From Qipengyuania aestuarii (GTDB lineage Bacteria; Pseudomonadota; Alphaproteobacteria; Sphingomonadales; Sphingomonadaceae), in the NCBI RefSeq assembly GCF_019711535.1, contig NZ_JAIGNP010000002.1:744001-808000 (forward strand): 64,000 nt of DNA, read 5' to 3'. Of this stretch, positions 1 through 7,126 are shown one piece after another (positions within the stretch are counted from its first letter, which is position 1; every line of letters starts with the position of its first letter). The translations under genes and the position numbers were made by a program. The notes beneath the pieces were generated by a model. That model was given only the letters and a program-made list of their open reading frames with translations. It did not search any database and was not told where the DNA came from.

Positions 1-1
1 C

Positions 2-523
2 TGCGATCTCGTGGATGGCCCGGTCAGCGCCGAAGTCGTCGCGCTCGATCACGAGACGATGATGAAGGAAGCCGAAACGCTGCGGAAGATCGCGGACAAT
101 GTCTGCATCAAGGTGCCGCTGACGATCGATGGCCTCAAGACCTGCAAGAAGCTGACCTCGGACGGTACCAAGGTAAACGTCACACTGTGCTTTTCCGCCA
201 ATCAGGCACTGCTGGCCGCCAAGGCCGGCGCGACCTTCGTGTCGCCTTTCGTGGGCCGCCATGACGATAATGGCCTCGACGGCATGGAACTGATCGCCGA
301 CATCCGCCGCATCTACGACAATTACGATTTCGGCACCGAAATCCTCGTCGCCAGCATCCGCAACCCGGTCCATGTGCTGAAAAGCGCGCTGATCGGGGCC
401 GATGTCGCGACCATGCCGCCTGCCGTCATCAAGGGGCTGTTCAAGCATATCCTGACCGACAAGGGCATCGAAGGTTTCGTTGCCGACTGGGAAAAGACTG
501 GCCAGACGATCCCGACGTCCTAA
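2..523 (+). CDS. Transaldolase / fructose-6-phosphate aldolase family, 5' end outside window
   Basis: Small transaldolase of the MipB/TalC type, a cytosolic Schiff-base aldolase acting in the pentose phosphate pathway. The reading frame is open from base 2 and begins mid-protein ([12 protein letters not shown]), so the gene starts before the window; the GTG at 11 is internal. Visible family signatures are the Schiff-base lysine in CIKVPLT, the [19 protein letters not shown] strand-helix, SPFVGRHDD, and [10 protein letters not shown]. About 173 residues are visible of the usual ~217. Ten bases separate it from cobT on the same strand. Whether it acts as a transaldolase or a fructose-6-phosphate aldolase cannot be told from this fragment. 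Confidence 0.93.
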   Translation, partial: CDLVDGPVSAEVVALDHETMMKEAETLRKIADNVCIKVPLTIDGLKTCKKLTSDGTKVNVTLCFSANQALLAAKAGATFVSPFVGRHDDNGLDGMELIADIRRIYDNYDFGTEILVASIRNPVHVLKSALIGADVATMPPAVIKGLFKHILTDKGIEGFVADWEKTGQTIPTS

Positions 524-533
524 CTAGGAAACC

Positions 534-2360
534 ATGGCAGACCAGACCCCCCTCGACCTGTTCAAGCAGGCGCTGACCGGCACGGCCCGCGCAATCGCGC
601 AAGAACCCGAGGTCGAGGTGGCCTGGAGCGCGGACAGTCCCGCCCAATCGGGCAAGAACTTCCGCGTGCCTCTGCCCGGCCGCACGCTCCCGCCCGAACA
701 GGCGCGGGAAGCGCGCGGTTTTGCCGACAGTTTCGCGCTCAAGCTGCGCCATCATAACGAAAGCGTGCACGCCAAGGGCGCGCCGCCCGAACCGATTGCG
801 CGCGCCTGCTACGATGCGATCGAGCGGGTACGGTACGAAGCGATCGGCTCCACGCGCTTTTCGGGCATGAAGGGCAATCTCGATGCCGCGGTGGAATTGC
901 GCACGGCCAGCGATCCCATCGCGCGCGCCAATGAGTCGAAAGAAGTACCACTGCCGACCGCGCTCTCGCTCATGCTGCGCGAGGCGCTGACGGGCGAGGC
1001 CATCCCCGAACGCGCGCAGCACGGGGTCGATCTTGTGCGCGAGGAAATCCTGTCGCGCATCGGCACGGATATGGAAGACCTCGCGGGCGCGCTGGATGAT
1101 CAGCGCGCCTTCCAGGATCTGACACTCGACATGCTGCGGCATCTCGAACTGACGCTGCCCGACACGCCCGAGGACGAGAGCCGCGACGATGGCGAGGACG
1201 AGGAAGGCGAGGCGCCCGAGGAAGATCAGGATTCCGACGAGGAAGACGACGGCGAGGCCCAGCCGCAGGAAAGCGATGCGCGCGGCGAAGTCGTCGACGG
1301 CGAGGCTGACGGCGATGCCGAACAGGACACCGATGGCGAGCAGGAAATGTCGGACGGCGATCCGTCGGACGAGGAGGGGGAAGGCATGCAGCCCGTCCGC
1401 CCGAACCGCCCGTGGACCGACCTGCCCGAAGATTTCGACTACAAGCACTATACCGACAAGTTCGACGAGGTGATCGAAGCGCCCGAGCTGTGCGATCACG
1501 AGGAACTGGACCGGCTGCGCACCTATCTCGACAGCCAGCTGGCGGGATTGCAGGGCGTGGTGACACGGCTCGCCAACCGGCTCCAGCGCCGCCTGATGGC
1601 GCAGCAGAACCGCAGCTGGGATTTCGACCAGGAAGAAGGCATGCTCGATGCCGCGCGGCTGACCCGCGTGGTGGTCAGCCCCGGCCATGCATTGAGCTAC
1701 AAGATCGAGCGCGATACCGAGTTCAAGGACACGGTCGTCACCCTGCTGATCGACAATTCGGGGTCCATGCGCGGCCGCCCGATCTCCATCGCCGCCATCA
1801 GCGCCGATATCATGGCGCGCACGCTCGAACGCTGCGGCGTGAAGACCGAAATCCTCGGCTTCACCACCCGCGCGTGGAAGGGCGGGCAGAGCCGCGAGGC
1901 ATGGCTGGCCGACGGCCGCCCCGCCAATCCCGGCCGCCTCAACGATCTGCGCCACATCGTCTACAAGAAAGCCGACGAGCCATGGCGCCGCGCGCGCCGC
2001 AATCTCGGCCTGATGATGCGTGAAGGCCTGCTGAAGGAAAATATCGACGGCGAGGCGCTGCTCTGGGCACACACCCGCCTACTCGCCCGCCCCGAAGACC
2101 GCCGCATCCTGATGGTGATTTCCGACGGTGCCCCGGTGGACGACAGCACGCTGAGCGTGAACCAGGCCGGCTATCTCGAAAGCCACCTGCGCAAGGTGAT
2201 CGACTGGATCGAGAAGCAGTCGCCCGTGCAATTGGTCGCCATCGGCATCGGCCACGACGTCACTCGCTACTACAAGCGCGCGGTGACGATCATGGACGTG
2301 GAACAGCTCGGCGGCACGATAGTGGAGCAGTTGGCTGGGTTGTTCGAGGTGGAGGGCTGA
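534..2360 (+). CDS. cobT: Aerobic cobaltochelatase subunit CobT
   Basis: CobT partners CobS (AAA+) and CobN to insert cobalt into hydrogenobyrinic acid a,c-diamide in aerobic cobalamin synthesis. The 608-residue protein has the expected order: a helical N-terminal domain, a very acidic Asp/Glu linker at about residues 205-290, and a C-terminal von Willebrand A domain with a MIDAS motif DNSGS starting at Asp407. The start ATG follows AGGAAACC. cobS and cobN are not in the window. The stop TGA overlaps the ATG of the next ORF by one base. The last 22 codons have a diverged second copy at 2800-2865, so the 3' end was probably involved in recombination. Confidence 0.95.
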   Translation: MADQTPLDLFKQALTGTARAIAQEPEVEVAWSADSPAQSGKNFRVPLPGRTLPPEQAREARGFADSFALKLRHHNESVHAKGAPPEPIARACYDAIERVRYEAIGSTRFSGMKGNLDAAVELRTASDPIARANESKEVPLPTALSLMLREALTGEAIPERAQHGVDLVREEILSRIGTDMEDLAGALDDQRAFQDLTLDMLRHLELTLPDTPEDESRDDGEDEEGEAPEEDQDSDEEDDGEAQPQESDARGEVVDGEADGDAEQDTDGEQEMSDGDPSDEEGEGMQPVRPNRPWTDLPEDFDYKHYTDKFDEVIEAPELCDHEELDRLRTYLDSQLAGLQGVVTRLANRLQRRLMAQQNRSWDFDQEEGMLDAARLTRVVVSPGHALSYKIERDTEFKDTVVTLLIDNSGSMRGRPISIAAISADIMARTLERCGVKTEILGFTTRAWKGGQSREAWLADGRPANPGRLNDLRHIVYKKADEPWRRARRNLGLMMREGLLKENIDGEALLWAHTRLLARPEDRRILMVISDGAPVDDSTLSVNQAGYLESHLRKVIDWIEKQSPVQLVAIGIGHDVTRYYKRAVTIMDVEQLGGTIVEQLAGLFEVEG

Positions 2361-2797
2361 TGCGCAGGCAGCGCGTGGAATATCTTCACCTTCCGCCGGA
2401 AACCACGCCCGCTCCTCTCGAAAAGCTTCCCCGGCGTATGATCGTTCTGGTTGAAGCTGATGTGTCGAACGACTGGCAAAACGATGTCAGCGAGTGGATC
2501 ATCGAAAGCGGCTGTCTCTTCATGATGGCGTGGGGCCGGGACTGCAGCTCGTGGGATGACAGCGTGGACTGGGCAAATCTCGAGCGCTTCGATTTCGAAC
2601 CGATCCCCGAAGAAGCCACAGTGATGACGACCTGGCACGAAGACGATTCGCTTGAAGAGGTTTTCGACTTCGACGTGCGCTGCGCCTTTCACCAGACGAC
2701 TGAGATGCCTCTGGTCACGATCGTTCATATCGCCGACGAACCGCGGCGAGACGATTTACTGCAACAGTATCAGCGTATAGCTCTGAGGGAAGGATAA
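2360..2797 (+). CDS. Accessory hypothetical protein (145 aa) overlapping the cobT stop
   Basis: Not confidently recognised. It is a 145-residue acidic soluble protein rich in Trp, Asp and Glu, without signal peptide or membrane segment, and with a central GRDCSSWDDSVDWAN stretch; it may belong to one of the small uncharacterised DUF families (DUF7684-like is my guess). The start ATG overlaps the cobT stop (TGATG), suggesting translational coupling. GC is visibly lower than in cobT. It ends two bases before a second copy of the cobT 3' end, so it looks like a passenger gene inserted at the end of cobT. An immunity or regulatory role is only speculation. Confidence 0.7.
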   Translation: MRRQRVEYLHLPPETTPAPLEKLPRRMIVLVEADVSNDWQNDVSEWIIESGCLFMMAWGRDCSSWDDSVDWANLERFDFEPIPEEATVMTTWHEDDSLEEVFDFDVRCAFHQTTEMPLVTIVHIADEPRRDDLLQQYQRIALREG

Positions 2798-2799
2798 GG

Positions 2800-2865
2800 G
2801 GCGTCGGACAACTCGGCGGGACCATGATCGAGCAGCTTGTGGGATGGTTCGAGGTTGAGGATTAG
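2800..2865 (+). pseudogene. Remnant of a cobT 3' end (second copy of last 21 codons and stop)
   Basis: Aligned codon by codon with the cobT end at 2295-2360, these 66 bases share 46 bases (about 70%) and 14 of 21 residues, including QLGGT and FEVE, and end in a stop at the same position. Homology begins here, two bases after the stop of the 145-aa ORF. There is no start of its own, so it is a non-functional tail. Its TAG (2863-2865) interlocks with the TAA of the convergent 153-aa gene (2864-2862). The level of divergence suggests two cobT lineages rather than a recent local duplication. Confidence 0.8.
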
Positions 2866-3323
2866 TTTTCTATCGAGGCGAAGATCGGGACTCCGTCTTC
2901 AAACCAGACTTGGTAGACCGTATCAGAAGAACCGAACCCGATTTGCGCTCTGAGTTTTCCTCGCTTTGTCCCGAGTGGTGAAGCATAAATCCAATCTAGG
3001 TCTTCGAGCTGAAGCCCTTCATCTGATTGGACCCCATCCTCATCTTCTTTATCGGCTTCTGCCTTGATTTTCGGGAATGCTGCCCGCTTCAATTCGTCAA
3101 TCGTGGCATAAATCTCGTTCCATTGCTGAATTTGTTCAGCGTCGGGTCCGGAGCTGTCTCCGAAAAAGATAACGCAAATTTCTCCCTTCGGAGTAGAAAC
3201 GCGGTCATCGGTTATCCAGATGAAACTGTTTCTGCCAATGCGTTTGCCCACCTTTAGCTTTCCCACAATCGGTAATGACACCTCTTGAGGTTCGACCTTG
3301 CGAAAGAGCGAGAATATTTTCAT
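2862..3323 (-). CDS. Accessory hypothetical protein (153 aa)
   Basis: Family not recognised. It is a 153-residue cytosolic protein with a basic N-terminus (KIFSLFRKVEP), a beta-rich first half, a charged stretch of Lys, Glu and Asp near residues 85-105, and a C-terminal segment (VYQVWFEDGVPIF). GC and codon use are markedly lower than in neighbouring genes, suggesting horizontal origin. The ATG at 3323 is preceded on the minus strand by GGAGGTGC, a strong ribosome binding site. It converges on the cobT tail remnant, with interlocked stops. Size and context resemble orphan immunity-type genes, but no toxin is nearby, so function is open. Confidence 0.7.
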   Translation of the reverse strand: MKIFSLFRKVEPQEVSLPIVGKLKVGKRIGRNSFIWITDDRVSTPKGEICVIFFGDSSGPDAEQIQQWNEIYATIDELKRAAFPKIKAEADKEDEDGVQSDEGLQLEDLDWIYASPLGTKRGKLRAQIGFGSSDTVYQVWFEDGVPIFASIEN

Positions 3324-3354
3324 GCACCTCCTTTAAAATTCAAATTGATAAGGT

Positions 3355-4038
3355 TTGATTGCGTTGGAAGTCACCGAAGCCGTCCAGACCCGCCGCTCGA
3401 TCCGCAAGTTCACCGACCAGAAGGTGGACCGCGAAACGCTCACCCGCGTGCTCGAAAAGGCGCAGCGCTCACCCTCGGGCGGGAATACGCAGCCGTGGCA
3501 CGGCATCCTGCTCACCGGCCAACCGATGCAGGCGCTGTTCGACCGGATCGCGCAGGAATTCCCCAAGGGGCGCGAGGCGCATAAGCCCGAATACCATATC
3601 TACCCGCCCGAACTGGACGGCGCGTACGAACAGCGCCGTTTCGGCGTGGGCGAGGACCTGTATGGCGCGCTCGACATCTCCCGCGAGGAGAAGGGCAAGC
3701 GCCTGATGTGGTTCGCCGAGAACTTTCGGGCATTCGGGGCGCCGGTGCTGATGCTGGTCCACACGCCCAAATACATGGGCCCGCCGCAGTGGAGCGATAT
3801 CGGCATGTGGCTGCAGACCATCGCCCTGCTGCTGCGCGAGGAGGGGCTCGACAGCTGCTTCCAGGAAGCCTGGGCGATGTATTCCCCGCAGATCCGCGAG
3901 ATGGTCAGTATCCCGGAGGACCACATTTTCTTCTGCGGCATGGCCATCGGCTACCGCGATAAAGATGCGGCGGTGAACAATTTCGACGTGAAGCGCGCCG
4001 GGCTGGGCGAGGCCGTGCGGTTCGAGGGGTGGGGCTGA
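3355..4038 (+). CDS. Nitroreductase family protein
   Basis: FMN-dependent NAD(P)H oxidoreductase of the nitroreductase fold, about 225 residues. N-terminal signatures are VTEAVQTRRSIRKFTDQ (FMN-phosphate contacts) and SPSGGNTQPWH; the C-terminal half contains DIGMWLQTIALLLREEGLDS and a glycine-rich CGMAIGY turn. The substrate cannot be assigned. No ATG start exists: candidates are TTG at 3355 or TTG at 3364, the latter about ten bases after AAGG. Only 31 bases separate it from the divergent 153-aa accessory gene, so the original leader may have been altered by the insertion next door. Confidence 0.9.
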   Translation: MIALEVTEAVQTRRSIRKFTDQKVDRETLTRVLEKAQRSPSGGNTQPWHGILLTGQPMQALFDRIAQEFPKGREAHKPEYHIYPPELDGAYEQRRFGVGEDLYGALDISREEKGKRLMWFAENFRAFGAPVLMLVHTPKYMGPPQWSDIGMWLQTIALLLREEGLDSCFQEAWAMYSPQIREMVSIPEDHIFFCGMAIGYRDKDAAVNNFDVKRAGLGEAVRFEGWG

Positions 4039-4076
4039 GCCTCACTATCCGGTCCTCGGGTTGAGATTTCGGTCGT

Positions 4077-4157
4077 TGGATTGCTTCGCTTCGCTCGCAA
4101 TGACGTCGTTATAAATCTTACCCGTCATTGCGAGGAGCGGAGCGACGCGGCAATCCA
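4077..4157. repeat. Palindromic intergenic repeat, full element
   Basis: The left arm starts TGGATTGC and runs to GCAATGACG. After an AT-rich centre the right arm CGTCATTGCGAGGAGCG runs to GGCAATCCA, so the arms can form a long hairpin. The same arms recur at 4896, 6460, 6602, 6886, 12271 and 59612-59823. No coding capacity is apparent. It sits downstream of the nitroreductase and near the end of the convergent lipoprotein gene. Confidence 0.85.
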
Positions 4158-4222
4158 TTGCCCGAGCTACCTCACAGTTTGGGAAGGGGCGCCGCTTCCG
4201 CAGCCCCCCACACCCTGCTCGC

Positions 4223-4744
4223 TCAGTAAGCGCAGACCGAGAAATCGCTGCCGCTCCAGCACGCCGGGTCCTGCGCCGAGCGGGTGGCCTGGCCCCAGCG
4301 CGAATTGATGCCGTCGGAGGTCATGCCGCGCACTTCAGCGGTCTTGCTGTCGATCTTCGAGACGCTCACGCTCAGGATACGGCCATAGATCGCGCCGTCG
4401 CCCGATTGCGACATCAGGGTGAAACCGCCGTTCGACTGGGGCGAGAACTGGCACGGCGCGTCCAGCACTTCCTCGCCGCCGCTCATGATCTTGCAATCGA
4501 CGATGCGTTCGCCGGTTGCAGGGGCCGGGGTGCTGGTTTCGCTTGCAGCGTCCGCGCCCGTTTCACCGGCGGGTTCCGCAACGTCCTGCGTCTCGGCGCC
4601 ATCGGCAGAGGTTTCGGCAGCGGTATCCTGCATGGAGCCATCGACAGTCTCCACATCGCCTGCTTCCGAAGTATCGGCGTCTTGCGACGAGCAAGCGGTG
4701 GCAAGAATTGATGCGCCGAGAACAAGTGCGAGACGGTTGATCAT
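4223..4744 (-). CDS. Putative lipoprotein (173 aa)
   Basis: A 173-residue protein with a signal peptide ending in a lipobox, LATAC, so it is probably lipid-anchored. A low-complexity Ala/Glu/Thr/Ser/Asp linker (about residues 20-78) follows, then a globular C-terminal domain with cysteines in VDCKIM, APCQF, DPACW and SVCAY that could form disulfides in the periplasm. No family recognised. It stands alone on the minus strand between two copies of the palindromic repeat (4077-4157 and 4896-4930). The ATG at 4744 is preceded on the minus strand by GGAGCC. Confidence 0.8.
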   Translation of the reverse strand: MINRLALVLGASILATACSSQDADTSEAGDVETVDGSMQDTAAETSADGAETQDVAEPAGETGADAASETSTPAPATGERIVDCKIMSGGEEVLDAPCQFSPQSNGGFTLMSQSGDGAIYGRILSVSVSKIDSKTAEVRGMTSDGINSRWGQATRSAQDPACWSGSDFSVCAY

Positions 4745-4895
4745 GGAGGCTCCGGTAATAATGGCTTCGAACGGTGTGAAGTATTTCGAAGTAAAGGATG
4801 AGACCTGCCAACGGGGGGTGGCGGGTTGTGTTCCGTGAGTTGGTGCGATGCGGCAAATAATCGCACCGTCGCCCCTGATCTGGAAAGCCGGGCGG

Positions 4896-4930
4896 TGGAT
4901 TGCCGCGTCGCTTCGCTCCTCGCAATGACG
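4896..4930. repeat. Palindromic intergenic repeat, half element
   Basis: A single arm of the same repeat family as 4077-4157: it begins TGGATTGCCGCG, passes through TCGCTTCGCTCCTCG and ends GCAATGACG. It lies upstream of the lipoprotein gene and 44 bases before cysS, so the lipoprotein is bracketed by repeat copies. Confidence 0.8.
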
Positions 4931-4973
4931 TCAGGCAATTGACCCGCGCGCCCGCTGCCGCCAAACGCCATCC

Positions 4974-6422
4974 ATGACCGAAACCCCGCTCAAGCTGTTC
5001 AACTCGCTCACCCGCCAGATCGAGACCTTCACCCCCGTCCATCCGGGCGAGGCGCGGGTCTATTCCTGCGGCCCCACGGTCTACAACTACCCCCATATCG
5101 GCAATATGCGCGCCTACGTGTTCGCCGACATCCTGGGCCGCACACTCAGCTGGAAGGGCTACGATCTCACCCACATCATCAACATCACCGATGTCGGCCA
5201 TCTGACCGACGACGGCGATGCGGGCGAGGACAAGATGGAGAAGATGGCGGCGCAGAAATCGCAGTCGATCTGGGACATCGCCAAGCATTATACCGAGGCC
5301 TACTGGGAAGACGTGCGGGCATTGAACATCCGCCAGCCGGCCAAATGGTCGGTCGCCACCGATTACATCGACGAGATGATCGACTTCGCGCAGGGCATTG
5401 CCGACAAGCATTGCTATGAACTGGGCAGCGGCCTCTATTTCGACGTCTCGACCGTGGACGATTACGGCAAGCTAGCCCGCGCCGTCACCGAGGAGGGGGA
5501 AGGCCGCATCGAAACGGTCGAGGGCAAGCGTAATTCCGCCGATTTCGCCATCTGGCGCAAGACCCCCGCTGGCGAGACGCGGCAGATGGAATGGGACAGC
5601 CCCTGGGGCAAAGGCGCGCCCGGCTGGCATCTGGAATGCTCGGTCATGGGCGGCAAGCTGCTGGGCTTCCCGTTCGACATCCACACCGGCGGCATCGACC
5701 ACCGCGAAATCCACCACCCCAACGAAATCGCGCAGAACCAGGCGCATTGCTGCACCGGCGGGCTGGGCGAGGCCGAGAACAGCGGCGCGCGCATCTGGAT
5801 GCACAACAATTTCCTGGTCGAACGCAGCGGCAAGATGAGCAAGAGCTCGGGCGAATTCCTGCGCCTGCAGCTGCTGATCGACAAGGGCTATCATCCGCTC
5901 GCCTACCGCATGATGTGCCTCCAGGCGCATTACCGCAGTGAACTGGAATTCAGCTGGGAAGGGCTGGGCGCCGCGCTCACGCGGCTGAAGCGGATGGTGA
6001 TGGCGGTGGAGCGGCTGAAGGAAGACCTCGCCGGCGATGCCGACCACCCGAAATTCGCCCCCATGCGCGAAAAGTTCGCCGCCGCCATGGCCGACGATCT
6101 CAACACCCCCATCGCGCTGGTGGCGCTGGAGGAAGCGCTGGCGGTCAAGAAGGTCGACAACGGCGTGAAGCACGCCGTGGTGGAGGAAATGGACCGCGTC
6201 CTGGGCCTCGATCTGTTCGACCTCACCCGCGAAGACCTGCGCATCCGCCCGCAATCGGCCGAAATCGAGGAAGAGGAAATCGAAGCCGAAATCCTGCGCC
6301 GCAAGGATGCGAAGGTGCAAAAGGACTACGCCACCAGCGACGCCATCCGCGCGAGCCTCGCCGCCAAGGGCGTGGAAGTCATGGACGGCGACCCGCTGGG
6401 CTGGGAGTGGAAGCTGGATTGA
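4974..6422 (+). CDS. cysS: Cysteinyl-tRNA synthetase
   Basis: Class I aminoacyl-tRNA synthetase that charges tRNA-Cys in the cytosol. The 482-residue length fits the family. The N-terminus carries Cys32 in YSCGPTVYNY (zinc/cysteine recognition) and the HIGH-type motif HIGN at 41-44; CSVMGG and HTGGIDHREIHHPNE supply further zinc ligands; the KMSKS loop is SGKMSKSSG near residue 287. The C-terminal helical domain ends with RASLAAKGVEVMDGDPLGWEWK, typical of CysRS. It stands alone, with repeat-bearing intergenic DNA on both sides. Confidence 0.98.
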   Translation: MTETPLKLFNSLTRQIETFTPVHPGEARVYSCGPTVYNYPHIGNMRAYVFADILGRTLSWKGYDLTHIINITDVGHLTDDGDAGEDKMEKMAAQKSQSIWDIAKHYTEAYWEDVRALNIRQPAKWSVATDYIDEMIDFAQGIADKHCYELGSGLYFDVSTVDDYGKLARAVTEEGEGRIETVEGKRNSADFAIWRKTPAGETRQMEWDSPWGKGAPGWHLECSVMGGKLLGFPFDIHTGGIDHREIHHPNEIAQNQAHCCTGGLGEAENSGARIWMHNNFLVERSGKMSKSSGEFLRLQLLIDKGYHPLAYRMMCLQAHYRSELEFSWEGLGAALTRLKRMVMAVERLKEDLAGDADHPKFAPMREKFAAAMADDLNTPIALVALEEALAVKKVDNGVKHAVVEEMDRVLGLDLFDLTREDLRIRPQSAEIEEEEIEAEILRRKDAKVQKDYATSDAIRASLAAKGVEVMDGDPLGWEWKLD

Positions 6423-6459
6423 TTTTTTGGGGGGCGGCGCAGTGCTGCACAGTCCCCCA

Positions 6460-6565
6460 TGGATTGCCGCGCTACGCTCGCAATGACGCGGTGCGTTTCC
6501 TCCCGTCATTGCGAGGAGCCAAAGGCGGAGACGAAGACGGCCCGGCCGGGCCACCCGGCATTCCA
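6460..6565. repeat. Palindromic intergenic repeat, full element
   Basis: Left arm TGGATTGCCGCG to GCAATGACG, right arm CGTCATTGCGAGGAGCC to GGCATTCCA. The right arm is longer and more diverged than at 4077-4157. Confidence 0.8.
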
Positions 6566-6601
6566 TGACGCAGATTTTCACAAAGAAGCCACGTCGGTCC
6601 A

Positions 6602-6685
6602 TGGATCGCCACGCTAGCCTCGCGATGACGAGGCAAGGTCTTCAGCCGTCATTGCGAGGAGCGAAGACCGCGTACCCTCCCGGCA
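6602..6685. repeat. Palindromic intergenic repeat, diverged element
   Basis: Left arm TGGATCGCCACG to GCGATGACG; right arm CGTCATTGCGAGGAGCGAAG, losing similarity near 6685. It is the second element of this family in the gap, 36 bases after the first. Confidence 0.7.
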
Positions 6686-6777
6686 AGTCGCACCCCTCGC
6701 TCCATGGACTGGTTGGCCAACATTGGCCGCCGTCGGGCCCGCGACGGCGCGCAGTGACGAGAAAGTTTCCCCACCCC

Positions 6778-6862
6778 GTCACCCCGGACCCCGATCCGGG
6801 GTGGTGCTTGCTTGCTCGTCAGCAAAAACCAGCACTGGCCCGGATCAAGTCCGGGCCGACGC
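6778..6862. repeat. Second repeat family: paired GC-rich hairpins
   Basis: Two hairpins lie in tandem. The first has 8-base arms ACCCCGGA/TCCGGGGT (6781-6802). The second has arms GGCCCGGA/TCCGGGCC (6837-6857). Similar GTCACCCCGGA...TCCGGGGT sequences are common intergenic repeats in many alphaproteobacteria (recalled knowledge). Only one copy was noticed in this window. Confidence 0.6.
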
Positions 6863-6877
6863 GGGGAGCTGATTGTC

Positions 6878-7126
6878 CTAACGCGCCATTGCGGAGAGCG
6901 AAGCCACATCGGCAATCCACGCTCTTGCGAAAAATCTGCCCTTCGCCGGATCTACGCTTAGTGCTTCCTGGGATACGTCATCGGTTTTTGCCATGAACCG
7001 ACGATCGATATGAACTGACGGTTTTCCCTTCCCGGTGTCAGTTAAACGAAGAGTAATTCTGGCATGCGGCTCCAAAAATATCGGCAGTCGAGGCGTTCCT
7101 ACCGACCCACCCCCGAGATCGAACAT
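6878..7126 (-). pseudogene. Probable frameshifted C-terminal part of the neighbouring membrane protein
   Basis: An 82-codon minus-strand frame starts at an ATG overlapping the end of the 634-aa gene. Its translation is protein-like (GTPRLPIFLEPHARITLRLT, then HIDRRFMAKTDD) and reads directly on from the 634-aa protein if one base is added in TTCCAATG near 7125. Its final residues come from the repeat half-element at 6886-6919. It is read here as the displaced end of the upstream gene rather than a separate gene. A real overlapping small ORF or a sequencing error are the alternatives. Confidence 0.45.
6886..6919. repeat. Palindromic intergenic repeat, right half-element
   Basis: CCATTGCGGAGAGCGAAG to GGCAATCCA, a diverged right arm of the main repeat family. 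It falls inside the alternative-frame extension of the minus-strand membrane protein gene and would encode its last residues (AWIADVASLSAMAR). Confidence 0.65.

Larger units (their letters stand above)
6423..7098. other. 676-base gap filled with repeats
   Basis: This is the longest stretch without a confident gene. From left to right it holds a full palindromic element (6460-6565), a second (6602-6685), a different hairpin repeat (6778-6862), a right half-element (6886-6919), and about 180 bases that read as a displaced C-terminus of the minus-strand membrane protein (see 6878-7126). No promoter or RNA gene could be supported. Confidence 0.7.

Noticed and set aside
441..2072. 543-codon open frame antisense to cobT
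   Set aside because: High-GC shadow frame; cobT has clear domains, motifs and a ribosome site, the antisense frame has none.
4039..4970. CRISPR array suggested by recurring repeat arms
   Set aside because: Arms are inverted pairs with irregular spacing and no uniform spacers; no cas genes.
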